NCBI RefSeq assembly: GCF_003598715.1
Contig: NZ_QZFU01000018.1
Location: 1 to 64,000 of the forward strand
Reading direction: 5' to 3'
DNA: 64,000 nt
Source: Nocardia panacis
GTDB taxonomy: Bacteria; Actinomycetota; Actinomycetes; Mycobacteriales; Mycobacteriaceae
Shown: in pieces, positions 31,823 through 40,422 of the stretch
Layout of the letters: each line of letters begins with the position of its first letter
Numbering within the stretch: the first letter of the stretch is position 1
The notes under the pieces: model-generated
Told to the model about the DNA's origin: nothing
Seen by the model: only the letters and a program-made list of their open reading frames with translations
Database searches by the model: none
Program-made: the position numbers and the translations under genes

Positions 31823-32146
31823 GGCAGCACCCTATCGACCGTCGGGAATGGCCTACGCATTGCCGGAGCCCTAACGAGCGCTGTCGGCGGAGCCATCGTC
31901 AGACCTGCGCATGGCCGGAGCGAAGGCGGAGGTACGCCAACGGGCGCTGTCGGCGGAGCCGCCTTCAGACCTGTGCACGGCCGGAGCGGAGGCGGAGGTA
32001 CGCCAACGGGCGCTGTCGGCGGAGCCGTCGTCAGACCTGCGCATGGCCGGAGCGAAGGCGGAGGTACGCGTATTCCCGAATCCGGATTTGAAATCCCGGT
32101 GAACGCAACAGGTCGGCGATGGGACGCGAGTGGTTAGCGTCGCCGC
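31823..32146. other. intergenic region holding a 66-bp tandem repeat
   Basis: About 320 nt between divergent genes. Most of it is the tandem repeat listed separately. The LLM-enzyme promoter is probably at its right end: TAGCGT (32134-32139) ends 7 nt before ATG 32147. Confidence 0.65.
31878..32069. repeat. 66-bp tandem repeat, three copies
   Basis: Copies begin at 31878, 31944 and 32010, exactly 66 bp apart; the third is cut a few bases short. Each starts GCGCTGTCGGCGGAGCC and continues to GGCGGAGGTACGCC. Copies one and three are nearly identical and copy two has a few changes. At least two forward frames stay open through it because 66 is a multiple of three, but no start or ribosome site supports a gene. 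Confidence 0.9.
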
Positions 32147-33442
32147 ATGGGAACTGGACGGCGCACGCTGAAGATTGTCACCGGGGTCAGCGGATCACCG
32201 AAAATCTATGCGGCGGCGGTGGATCCGACGACCTCGACGCTGGCCGACGCGCTCGAGGTGGCGCGACTGGCCGAGGAGCACCGCTTCGCCGCACTGTTCG
32301 CGGCCGACCTGCTCAGCTTCGGGGCGCAGGGTGCGATCGGCGCGCAGGAGCCGCTGATCTTCCTGTCCGCGCTCAGTGCGGTGACACGGCACGTGGGTCT
32401 GATCGCGACCGTCACCAGCACCTTTCACCATCCGTACAACCTGGCCCGGTTGTTCGGCACGCTCGACCATGTGAGCAATGGGCGTTCGGCGTGGAATGTG
32501 GTCACCTCGTCGGTCGGCGAGGAGAACTACGGCGGTGAACTGCCGAGCCCGGAGCAGCGTTACGCGCGCGCCGGGGAGTCGATCGAGGTGGTGCGAGCGC
32601 TGTTCGACAGTTGGCGCGCGGGCGCGCTTGTCCCCGACGGTCTGGGCGACGTGGTTTTCGACGCGGAGCAGGTGCGATCGATCGACCATGTCGGACAGCA
32701 CTTCTCGGTGCGTGGCCCGTTGAATATTCCGCCGTTGCCGCAGCGTTGGCCGGTGCAGTTCCAGGCGGGCCAGTCGGCGGGCGGCGTCGAATTGGGCGCG
32801 CGCTACGCCGAAGTGGTCTTCACCTCGCTGGCCACCCTGGACGATGCTCTCGGCTATGCGAAGCGAATTCGCACGCGCGCGGCCGAATTGGGCCGCCCGG
32901 ATGGGTTGCCGCTCATCTTCTCCTCCCTGCACGCCACCTATGGCGCGACCGAAGCGGAGGCGCGCCTGCTGGTTCGGGAACGCGCCGAGAGCACCGATTT
33001 CGACGCGGGCCGCGCGGCGCTGGCCGATATGTTCGGCGGCGGTATCGATCTGTCGGAATTGCCGCTGGACCAACCGATTCCGGACAAACTGCTACCGGAA
33101 TCGTCGACCGTGCATCGCCGCCGCGGTCGGGTCGAGATTTTCACCGCGCTGGCCCGCTCGGGGAGGACACTGCGCGAATTGATCATCGCCGCGAAGGACA
33201 CCGGCCACTGGGCGCAGGCAGGGACACCCGAGCAACTCGCGGACGCCATCCAAGAGCGCTACGACGCGGGGGTTCTCGATCTCATCGGCCTCGGTGGCCT
33301 GGACGACCCGCGCACCCGCGACTTCCTGCTCAATGGGCTGGTGCCCGAACTCCGCAGGCGCGGCATCGTCGGTTCGGACCACCTCGGCGCGACCTTCCGT
33401 GAAAACCTGGAACTGCCACCGCTTCCCGCGCCCGCCGAGTAG
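32147..33442 (+). CDS. LLM-class flavin-dependent monooxygenase (NtaA/SnaA/DszA type)
   Basis: This 431-residue protein is a bacterial luciferase-like TIM barrel of the nitrilotriacetate-monooxygenase subgroup. Visible features are FAADLLSFG near the N-terminus, LIATVTSTFHHPYNLARLFGTLD, SNGRSAWNVVTS and QFQAGQSAGG. It uses FMNH2 supplied by a separate reductase to oxygenate an organosulfur, amine or chelate substrate. ATG 32147 may be leaderless (TAGCGT ends 7 nt upstream). It converges on the sugar kinase gene with a 9-nt gap. No reductase gene lies beside it. Confidence 0.9.
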   Translation: MGTGRRTLKIVTGVSGSPKIYAAAVDPTTSTLADALEVARLAEEHRFAALFAADLLSFGAQGAIGAQEPLIFLSALSAVTRHVGLIATVTSTFHHPYNLARLFGTLDHVSNGRSAWNVVTSSVGEENYGGELPSPEQRYARAGESIEVVRALFDSWRAGALVPDGLGDVVFDAEQVRSIDHVGQHFSVRGPLNIPPLPQRWPVQFQAGQSAGGVELGARYAEVVFTSLATLDDALGYAKRIRTRAAELGRPDGLPLIFSSLHATYGATEAEARLLVRERAESTDFDAGRAALADMFGGGIDLSELPLDQPIPDKLLPESSTVHRRRGRVEIFTALARSGRTLRELIIAAKDTGHWAQAGTPEQLADAIQERYDAGVLDLIGLGGLDDPRTRDFLLNGLVPELRRRGIVGSDHLGATFRENLELPPLPAPAE

Positions 33443-33451
33443 TCGGCCGGC

Positions 33452-34549
33452 TCAGGTCCGCGTCGATTCGTCGATTCGGGTGTCGGGCGGTGGAAATGCG
33501 GCTCGAAGCCGTTGCTGCGCGTTCGGGGAAGCGGCCAGCTGATCGAGTCCCAGGAGGGCGGCGCCGAGAACCGGTGGGGCGACGACGATTCGGGGTTCGG
33601 CGAGGGGCGCGGCCACGGCCAGTCGGTCGGTGACATTGTCGATGAGCAGGGGCTGGCGGGCGGCGAGGACCCCGCCGCCGAGCACGACCGGGACCGGGGC
33701 GTCGAGGAGTTCGAGTCGACGCAGTGCCACCACCGCCAGTCGGGTGATCTCGTCGGCCTGGCGGTCGATCAGGCGCAGCGCGGTCGCGTCGCCCGCCGCC
33801 GCGGTGTCGAAGACGACCCGAACCAGTTCGTGCAGCCGATGTTCCGGCACTTCGCCGAGGTGGATCGCCTCGGCCACCGCATTGGCTCCCGACAAGTCGA
33901 AGTGTGCGCCGATGGCGGCTGACAGCGCGGTGAGTTTGCCGCGCCCATCCTCCGCCCTGGCCGCGTGCCACATCGCGGCGGCCGCCAACCCGCTGCCCCC
34001 GCCCCAGTCGCCGGTGAGAATGCCGAGCGAGGGGAAGCGGGCGATACGTCCGTCGGGACGCATTCCGGCGCAATTGATTCCGGCCCCGCACACCACCGCC
34101 ACCCCGCGCGGCCCCGCAACCCCGGCGCGCAGCAGTCCGAAGGTGTCATTGGTGACGGCGGCCTCGGGCGCCCAGCCCCGCGCCAGGAAATTCGCGTGCA
34201 GCCGCCGCTCCTCGACCGGCAGATCGACATTGGCCATGCAGGCGCTGACCCGGCTGGTGAGCGGCCGGTCCAGGCGTAGTCCGGCCGAGGATGCCACCGA
34301 TTCGACCACCGAGATCAGCTGTGCCACGGCCTGATCCGGTCCGACCCGGTGCGGTTGGTACCCGCCGCCGCGCGCCGAGGCCAGCACCGTGCCATCCATA
34401 CTGACCAGCGCCACATCGGTCTTGCTGTTGCCCGCGTCGATGGCAAGAACACCCGGAATCTGTTCCGGTGTCGGTTGTGTGGGTGTGCCCGACGCGGGCT
34501 GTCCGGACTCGGGCGGTGTTGTCATGCCCGACTCGGGCGGTGTAGTCAT
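33452..34549 (-). CDS. BadF/BadG-type sugar kinase (N-acetylglucosamine-kinase-like)
   Basis: This 365-residue ASKHA-fold kinase has phosphate-1 motif AIDAGNSKTDVAL (about residues 36-48), VVCGAGINCAGM, TGDWGGGSGLA and a late VLGGGVLAA. The first ~20 residues contain a duplicated MTTPPESG unit. ATG 34549 overlaps the GH4 stop (ATGA). It is the last gene of the ABC/GH4 operon, so it probably phosphorylates an imported sugar or glycoside (inference), giving the substrate for the GH4 enzyme. Confidence 0.88.
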   Translation of the reverse strand: MTTPPESGMTTPPESGQPASGTPTQPTPEQIPGVLAIDAGNSKTDVALVSMDGTVLASARGGGYQPHRVGPDQAVAQLISVVESVASSAGLRLDRPLTSRVSACMANVDLPVEERRLHANFLARGWAPEAAVTNDTFGLLRAGVAGPRGVAVVCGAGINCAGMRPDGRIARFPSLGILTGDWGGGSGLAAAAMWHAARAEDGRGKLTALSAAIGAHFDLSGANAVAEAIHLGEVPEHRLHELVRVVFDTAAAGDATALRLIDRQADEITRLAVVALRRLELLDAPVPVVLGGGVLAARQPLLIDNVTDRLAVAAPLAEPRIVVAPPVLGAALLGLDQLAASPNAQQRLRAAFPPPDTRIDESTRT

Positions 34550-35835
34550 GCCCAACTCAGGTAGCCGTGATTGTGCGCGATGAGCCGATCAGTGAGTTGA
34601 TCGGCGAGGTCCAACTGTCCGATCAGCGGATGGGCGAGCAGCGCGTCGAAGACCCGCGCCCGCCCGCCCGCCACCGCCGCCCGCACCGCCAACTCCTCGT
34701 AGCTCGCGACATGCGCGACCAGTCCGGCGAACAGCGGCGGCAGCGGCCGCTGCGGCAGTGGGCGCACCCCTTTGGCGTCCACGGTCGCAGGCGCCTCGAT
34801 CACCGCGGCGTCGGGCAGTTGCGGCAGAATGCCGTCGTTGCGCGTGGTGACCACCTGGGTTCGGCTGCGCCCGTCGGTGCCGAGCAGCGCCGCGATGAGT
34901 TGCACCGCCGCCTCGGAGTAGAACGCGCCGCCGCGTTGGGCCAGCAGTTCGGGTTTGGTGTTGAGGCTCGGGTTGGCATAGAGCGCGAGCAACTGCCGTT
35001 CGAGCGCGGCCACCTCCTCCGCGCGCGACGGCCGCGCCCCGAGTTCGCGGACCACCGCGTCGTGCTGGTAGTAGTACCGCAGGTAGTAGGAGGGCACCAC
35101 GCCCAGACTTTCCAACAGCGTCAAGGGCATTCGCACGTCTTGCGCTACGCGCTCCCCGAATCGGTCGAGCAGTTCGGGCAGCACCTCGCGTCCGGATTCG
35201 CCGTCGGGTTCGTCGAGCAGGGTGACACCGCGCTCCCACGTCAGATGGTTGAGACCGACGTGCTCGAGTCGGATCCGTTCGGGCTCGACGCCCAAGTGCG
35301 CGGCGAACTTTCGTTGGAACCCGATGGCCACATTGCACAATCCGATGGCCCGGTGTCCGGCGTCCTGCAGTGCGCGCGTGACGATTCCGACCGGATTGGT
35401 GAAGTCGATCAGCCAGGCCGCCGGATTGCTCGCCCGCACCTGTTCGGCGATATCCAGTACGACCGGCACGGTGCGCAGCGCCTTGGCCAGTCCGCCCGCG
35501 CCGACGGTTTCCTGTCCGACGCAACCGCATTCGAGCGGCCAGGTCTCGTCCCGGTGGCGGGCCGACTGTCCGCCGATGCGCAACTGCAGCAGGACGGCGT
35601 CGGCCCCGTCGACGCCGGAGGTGACCGAGGTGGAGGTGGTGACCCGCGCGGGACTGCCCTGGCGCGCCAGGATGCGTCGGGCCAGTCCGGCAATGAGTTC
35701 CAGCCGCTGCTCCGCCGGGTCGATGAGCGCGATCTCGCCGATCGGGAGGATATCGCGCAGGCGCGCGAATCCGTCGATGAGTTCTGGCGTATAGGTGGAA
35801 CCGCCGCCGACGATGGCCAATTTCAGTGTCGACAT
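34546..35835 (-). CDS. GH4 family 6-phospho-beta-glucosidase
   Basis: This 429-residue enzyme has the GH4 NAD-binding opening LAIVGGGSTYTPELI (about 6-20), the acidic end of strand 2 (IDPAEQR), the metal-binding C167 in GLCNVAIG and H197 in GLNHL. GH4 enzymes use NAD(+) and Mn(2+) in a redox-elimination mechanism, usually on 6-phospho-glycosides. The true start ATG 35835 overlaps the permease stop by one base; the longer frame upstream is noise. A kinase, not a PTS, is encoded beside it. Confidence 0.92.
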   Translation of the reverse strand: MSTLKLAIVGGGSTYTPELIDGFARLRDILPIGEIALIDPAEQRLELIAGLARRILARQGSPARVTTSTSVTSGVDGADAVLLQLRIGGQSARHRDETWPLECGCVGQETVGAGGLAKALRTVPVVLDIAEQVRASNPAAWLIDFTNPVGIVTRALQDAGHRAIGLCNVAIGFQRKFAAHLGVEPERIRLEHVGLNHLTWERGVTLLDEPDGESGREVLPELLDRFGERVAQDVRMPLTLLESLGVVPSYYLRYYYQHDAVVRELGARPSRAEEVAALERQLLALYANPSLNTKPELLAQRGGAFYSEAAVQLIAALLGTDGRSRTQVVTTRNDGILPQLPDAAVIEAPATVDAKGVRPLPQRPLPPLFAGLVAHVASYEELAVRAAVAGGRARVFDALLAHPLIGQLDLADQLTDRLIAHNHGYLSWA

Positions 35836-36698
35836 CAGCCTTTGACCCCTGTCAGTGTCACGCCTTCGATGAAGGCTTTCTGCGCGAAGAAGAAGAGCAG
35901 GATCACCGGTGCCAGCACCAGGACGGTGGCCGCCATGGTGAGGTTCCAGTTGGTGTGGTGCGCGCCCTTGAACGATTCGAGCCCGTAGCTGAGCGTCCAG
36001 GCGGCCGGATTCTCGCTGGCGTAGATCTGCGGGCCGAAATAGTCGTTCCAGCAATAGAAGAATTGAAATAGCGCGACCGCCGCGACGGCCGGTTTGGCCA
36101 TGGGCAGCACGATGCGCAGCAGAATGCGCAGGTCACCGCAGCCGTCGAGACGCGCGGCCTCCAGATATTCGGTGGGGATGGTCAGCAGGAATTGGCGCAG
36201 CAGGAATATGGAGAAGGCGTCGCCGAAAGCGAGCGGAACGATCAGCGGCCACAGCGATCCGGTGAGGTGGAACTGCTTGGCCCACACCAGATACATCGGG
36301 ATGATGGTCACCTGTGGTGGCAGCATCATCATCGATATCACCGCGAGCAACGCCACCTTCCGGCCGCGAAACCGGAATTTGGCCAGCGCGTAGGCGACCG
36401 GGATGCTCGACGCCAGCGTGAGCGCGGTGCCGAGTCCGGCGTAGAGCAGCGTATTGCGCCACCAGGTCAGGAATCCCGGCGTGCGCCACACCGAAAGATA
36501 GTTGCCCCAGTGCCATTCGCTGGGCCACAGCTCGGAGGTGAGCGCCTGCCGGTCCGACATCACCGAGGTGAGCAGGACGAAGACGAACGGCAGCACGAAG
36601 ATCAGCGTCGCCGCGATGGCCACGGCGTGGGTGGCCACCCAACTCAGGGCGGCTCTGCGGTTCGCCGCCCGGCTCGGGGTGGCTCTGCGGCCGTTCAT
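35835..36698 (-). CDS. carbohydrate ABC transporter permease (MalG type)
   Basis: This 287-residue protein has six transmembrane segments. The cytoplasmic EAA loop EYLEAARLDGCGDLRILLR (about 180-198) docks the ATPase. It belongs to the MalG/UgpE permease family and pairs with the MalF-type gene upstream (1 nt between them). The C-terminus ends in GVKG, the usual MalG-type end. It is part of the locus that lacks its own ATP-binding subunit. Confidence 0.94.
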   Translation of the reverse strand: MNGRRATPSRAANRRAALSWVATHAVAIAATLIFVLPFVFVLLTSVMSDRQALTSELWPSEWHWGNYLSVWRTPGFLTWWRNTLLYAGLGTALTLASSIPVAYALAKFRFRGRKVALLAVISMMMLPPQVTIIPMYLVWAKQFHLTGSLWPLIVPLAFGDAFSIFLLRQFLLTIPTEYLEAARLDGCGDLRILLRIVLPMAKPAVAAVALFQFFYCWNDYFGPQIYASENPAAWTLSYGLESFKGAHHTNWNLTMAATVLVLAPVILLFFFAQKAFIEGVTLTGVKG

Positions 36699-36699
36699 C

Positions 36700-37644
36700 T
36701 CAATTCTCCTGTACGAGTCCGGATCCGCGCCGCAGCAGCAGCGAGGTGAACGCCATGGACAGCGCGAACAGGATCACCGCGACGACGCAGGCCGAACCGG
36801 TGTCGAAACGCTGGAAGCCGAGGTTGTAGATCAATTGCGGTAGCGTCCAGGTGGATCCGTGCGGATACCCTGGTTCGAAAGGCTCGCCCGCACCGCCGAC
36901 CTTGCCGCTGGCCACCTTGCCCGCCACGATCGCCTGCGTGTAGTACTGCATCGTTTGGATGACACCGGTCACCACCGCGAACAGCACGATCGGCGCGATA
37001 TTCGGCAGTGTCACATAGCGGAACCGCTGCCAGGCGCCCGCGCCGTCGAGGCGTGCCGCCTCGTACTGCTCGCGCGGCACATCCAGCAGCGCCGCCGTGA
37101 AGATCACCATCAGATCCCCGATGCCCCACAGCCCGAGCATCGTCAACGCGGGTTTGGACCATTCGGCGTCGGTGAACCATCCCGGCTGCGGCAGACCGAG
37201 GGCGTCGAGCAGATGATTCATCGGTCCGGTAGCGGGATTGAGTAGGAAGGCGAAGGCCATGGTGGCCGCGACCGGCGGTGCGAGATATGGCAGATAGAAC
37301 AGGGTGCGGAAGAATCCGGCCCCCGTCTTCACCTTGGTGACCAGCATCCCGATGCCGAGCCCGAAGATCACCCGCAGCGTGACCATGACCAGGATCAGCC
37401 ACAGCGTATTGCGCAGCCCCTGCCAGAAGAACGGGTATTTGGTCAGCACATAATCCCAGTTCCGCAACCCGGTGAAGGTCGGCGCGGTGAACCCGTCGTA
37501 TTTCATGAAGGAGAAATAGAGGGTCGACAGCAGCGGGTAGGCGAAGAATATGCCGAACCCGAGCAGCCACGGCGACAGGAACAGTAGGGTGCGCGCGGCG
37601 GTCCGGCGGCGTCGCCGCCGCAGCGGTGCGGGCCTCGTGGTCAT
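36700..37644 (-). CDS. carbohydrate ABC transporter permease (MalF type)
   Basis: This 314-residue protein has a very basic N-terminus (residues 8-18, mostly Arg), six transmembrane segments and the EAA loop YEAARLDGAGAWQRFRYVTLP. MalF/UgpA family. ATG 37644 is chosen because it lies 4 nt after the binding-protein stop; the longer open frame is the binding-protein gene read in another frame. It forms the heterodimeric membrane channel with the MalG-type protein. Confidence 0.94.
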   Translation of the reverse strand: MTTRPAPLRRRRRRTAARTLLFLSPWLLGFGIFFAYPLLSTLYFSFMKYDGFTAPTFTGLRNWDYVLTKYPFFWQGLRNTLWLILVMVTLRVIFGLGIGMLVTKVKTGAGFFRTLFYLPYLAPPVAATMAFAFLLNPATGPMNHLLDALGLPQPGWFTDAEWSKPALTMLGLWGIGDLMVIFTAALLDVPREQYEAARLDGAGAWQRFRYVTLPNIAPIVLFAVVTGVIQTMQYYTQAIVAGKVASGKVGGAGEPFEPGYPHGSTWTLPQLIYNLGFQRFDTGSACVVAVILFALSMAFTSLLLRRGSGLVQEN

Positions 37645-37648
37645 CGGA

Positions 37649-38989
37649 TCACTTCGCCTGCGCGATGGCGGCGTCGATCTCCTTGGCGGTAGCGGAAAGT
37701 CCCGCCTGCACATCGGGCTGCTTGCCGGATTCGTAGTCGTAGCCGAAATTGCGCAGTGACATCTGGTATGCGCCGCCATTGATGCTGGCGGGTGTGGTGG
37801 TCGAGTGCGGGTTCTTGGCGATGTCCAGGAAGGTCTTGAAGGTCGGATCCGCCGCCAGCTTCGGTGAATTCAGCGCCGCGTTCGTGCTGGGCACATTGTG
37901 GATGGCATTGGCGAAGGCGATCAGGCTGTCGGTGTCGGTGGTCAGGAATTTCACCAATTCCCAAGCGGCGGTTTGTTTCTGGCTCGAGCCCGCGATGCCG
38001 ACGATGGTGCCGGTGGTGTAGCCGCGGCCGTAGGTGTCGGCTTGGTCGTCGGGGACGGGGAAGGGTGCGGTGGCCCAGTCGAAGCCGACTTTATTGGCCG
38101 TCAGTGTGGCGGTGCGCCATTCGCCGTCGAGCGACATGGCCAACTGGCCGGTCTCGAAGGGGTTCTTGGCGCTGAATTCGTCGCCGAAGCCGGTGCGGAA
38201 CTTCTCCAGCCTGTCGAAGCCGCCGAGTTTGGCGACGAGATTCTTCTGCCAGGTGTACATGGCGGCGATCTTCGGGTCGGCGGCGACGTTGGTTTTGCCG
38301 TCCGGGCCGAAGTAGGTCGCGCCGTACTGGCCGAGGTAGTGCATGGGTGTGGTCTCGTAGCCGTGGAAGTTCGGCATGAAGCCGAGCTGTTTGAAGCCGT
38401 CGCCGTCGGGAATGGTGAGTTTGGCGGCGGCGGCCTCGAATTCGCTGAAGGTGCGCGGCGGGGCGGTGATACCGGCGGCGGCGAACGCGGATTTGTTGTA
38501 GTACAGACCGTAGGAGTCGCCGAGCAGCGGCAGCGCGCACTGGTTGCCCTCGTATCGGCTGTAGTCCAGCATCGGCGCGGGGAAGGTTTTGGCGGCGTCG
38601 ATGCCGTCCTTGCGCAGGAATGGGTTCATGTCCGCCCACACTTTCGCCGAACAGTACTTGCCGACCTGATCGGTGGTGAAGGAGGACACCACATCCGGGG
38701 CGTCCCGGCCGCCCGCGCGCAGTGCCTGCTCGATCTTGTCGTCGGTGATATTGCCGACGGATTTGACGTGAATGTTGGGGTGCAGCTTCTGGAATGCGGC
38801 GATATTGTCGTCGATGGCCTTGACCTCGTTGTCCTGACTCCACCCGTGCCAGAAGGTGATGGTGACGTCTTTGCCCGCGGCGGAGCCGTCGTCTCCGCCG
38901 CCGGCGCTCTGCCCGGTGCACGCGGTGAGCACCAGTGCGATCGTGGTCGCGACGGAGTAGGTGGCGAGGGTGCGGAGTGTTCTGCGCAT
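37649..38989 (-). CDS. extracellular sugar-binding lipoprotein (ABC transporter)
   Basis: This 446-residue family-1 solute-binding protein has a lipoprotein signal with lipobox LTAC (Cys24). The mature sequence begins with VTITFWHGWSQDNEVKAI, as in family-1 sugar binders, and includes QCALPLLGDSYGLYYNKSAF and TGQLAMSLDGEWR. It is tethered to the outer face of the membrane and delivers the sugar to the two permeases. ATG 38989 follows AGAGAGA at 9 nt. The divergence of this family prevents naming the sugar. Confidence 0.92.
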   Translation of the reverse strand: MRRTLRTLATYSVATTIALVLTACTGQSAGGGDDGSAAGKDVTITFWHGWSQDNEVKAIDDNIAAFQKLHPNIHVKSVGNITDDKIEQALRAGGRDAPDVVSSFTTDQVGKYCSAKVWADMNPFLRKDGIDAAKTFPAPMLDYSRYEGNQCALPLLGDSYGLYYNKSAFAAAGITAPPRTFSEFEAAAAKLTIPDGDGFKQLGFMPNFHGYETTPMHYLGQYGATYFGPDGKTNVAADPKIAAMYTWQKNLVAKLGGFDRLEKFRTGFGDEFSAKNPFETGQLAMSLDGEWRTATLTANKVGFDWATAPFPVPDDQADTYGRGYTTGTIVGIAGSSQKQTAAWELVKFLTTDTDSLIAFANAIHNVPSTNAALNSPKLAADPTFKTFLDIAKNPHSTTTPASINGGAYQMSLRNFGYDYESGKQPDVQAGLSATAKEIDAAIAQAK

Positions 38990-39036
38990 CGTGACGGTTC
39001 TCTCTGGAGGGTTACTGCCGGTTGTGCGGTGGTGGA

Positions 39037-40224
39037 TCAGTGGGTGGTGAAGACGGCTTCCCGCGCGGCGGCCAATGCGCGTTGCAGCGCGCCGTGCAGG
39101 ACGGGGTAGCCGGGCACGGTGCTGCGGCGCACCTCGGGGCGCGGAATCGTCAACTCGGACAGGGCCTCCTGCACCATGGCGCGCAGTGGCTCGCCGCCCG
39201 CGCGCGGTACGTCGCCCGCCAGAATCACCAACTCCGGGTCGACCACGGTGACGATGGCGGCGAGCCCGAGGGCCAGTCGGCCCGCGAATTCGGTGAGGAA
39301 TTCGCTTCCGGCGCCCGGAGTTTCCAACGCCTGTGCCACCGCGCGCGGTGCGGTCGGGGCCGTCAATCCGTGTCGCCGCGCCAACGCCAGGACGGCGGGT
39401 GCCCCCGCCAATTGTTGGAAGCCGCCGGAATTCTTGCGCCGCACATCGTGCACGATCGGTGCGCCCGGCAGCGGCATATAGCCGACTTCGCCCGCGCCGC
39501 CGGTGAATCCGCGATGCAGCCTGCCCCCGAGCACGATGGCCGCGCCGACGCCGACGCCGGTCCACAGCAGGACGAAATCCTGGCAGCCGCGCGCCGCGCC
39601 GTGCGCCTGCTCCGCGATGGCGGCCAGATTGACATCGTTCTCCACCGAAACCGGTGCGCCGGTCGCGGATTCGAGGTCGGCCAGCAGGTGGGGGGAGTGC
39701 CAGCCCGGCAGGTGCATGGCGTAGCGGAGTTTGCCGACGGCCGGATCGAGCGCGCCGCCGATACCGATGACGATGGCGCGCAACGCGTTCGATTCGATGC
39801 CGGCCAGGCGTGCGGTTTCGGCAACGGCCGCGGCCGCGTTGGGGATGGTGCGCGCCGCGCCCCAGCCCCTGGTGGATACGCGATGTTCGGCGCGGACCGC
39901 GCCGGTGATATCGGCGACCGCGAGCCGGATCTCGGAATTGGTGACATCGAGTCCGGCGACGTATCCGGCCGTCGGGTTCACCTGATACAGCTGGGCGTTC
40001 GGTCCCGGTCCGCGGCCGGACTCGGTGCCGATCGCCACTACGAGTCCGGCCGCTTCCAGTCGGGAAAGCAGTTGCGAGGCAGTCGGTTTGGACAATCCGG
40101 TGCGGGCGCCGATCTGGGTGCGCGACAGCGGTCCCTCGGTGAGCAGCAGCTCCAGCGCCGCGCGGTCGTTGATGGCGCGCAGCAGGCTGGGTGTGCCCGC
40201 CCTGGTGGGTCGCGCGGTCGTCAT
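39037..40224 (-). CDS. ROK-family transcriptional repressor
   Basis: This 395-residue protein has an N-terminal winged helix (GPLSRTQIGARTGLSKPTAS, about 30-50) and a ROK kinase-like domain (GLDVTNSEI, GIGIGGALDP region, VENDVNLAAIAE, GVGVGAAIVLGG). The zinc-binding CxCGxxGC cluster common in ROK proteins is absent: the equivalent stretch (VHDVRRKNSGG) has no cysteines. ATG 40224 has GGAGGG close upstream; ATG 40245 is an alternative. It lies first in the sugar operon and likely represses it until a sugar (phosphate) binds. Confidence 0.9.
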   Translation of the reverse strand: MTTARPTRAGTPSLLRAINDRAALELLLTEGPLSRTQIGARTGLSKPTASQLLSRLEAAGLVVAIGTESGRGPGPNAQLYQVNPTAGYVAGLDVTNSEIRLAVADITGAVRAEHRVSTRGWGAARTIPNAAAAVAETARLAGIESNALRAIVIGIGGALDPAVGKLRYAMHLPGWHSPHLLADLESATGAPVSVENDVNLAAIAEQAHGAARGCQDFVLLWTGVGVGAAIVLGGRLHRGFTGGAGEVGYMPLPGAPIVHDVRRKNSGGFQQLAGAPAVLALARRHGLTAPTAPRAVAQALETPGAGSEFLTEFAGRLALGLAAIVTVVDPELVILAGDVPRAGGEPLRAMVQEALSELTIPRPEVRRSTVPGYPVLHGALQRALAAAREAVFTTH

Positions 40225-40266
40225 CGACCCTCCGTCCCGATCCATCCGAACCGCGCCGGATGAACT

Positions 40267-40284
40267 ATTAGGAAAGTTTCCAAT
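40267..40284. promoter_or_regulatory. ROK-type palindromic operator
   Basis: ATTAGGAAAGTTTCCAAT is an inverted repeat centred on base 40276, with GGAAA/TTTCC arms perfect and most outer bases matched. It lies 43 nt upstream of the repressor start. It resembles operators known for actinobacterial ROK repressors (GGAAA-x-TTTCC cores), so autoregulation of the sugar operon is likely. Confidence 0.7.
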
Positions 40285-40349
40285 TCTTTGAGTTGCGACT
40301 GTATGTCGGCTGCGTCACACAGTCAATGGTTGATGTGGCATCCATATAT

Positions 40350-40388
40350 CTATCAAAAATGAACCGATCGTCTGTCAATTGATAGAAT
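40350..40388 (+). promoter_or_regulatory. inverted repeat and -10 element before the C45 peptidase gene
   Basis: CTATCAA (40350-40356) and TTGATAG (40379-40385) are perfect 7-bp inverted arms 22 nt apart. The right arm overlaps a good -10 (TAGAAT, 40383-40388). This arrangement suits a repressor site at the promoter. Confidence 0.5.
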
Positions 40389-40422
40389 CATCTGGGATGT
40401 CGATTCGACTAGGAGTGATGCC

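Noticed and set aside
31911..32102. 63-codon ORF within the 66-bp tandem repeat
   Set aside because: A 66-bp period keeps every forward frame that lacks a stop open; there is no ribosome site and another frame is equally open.
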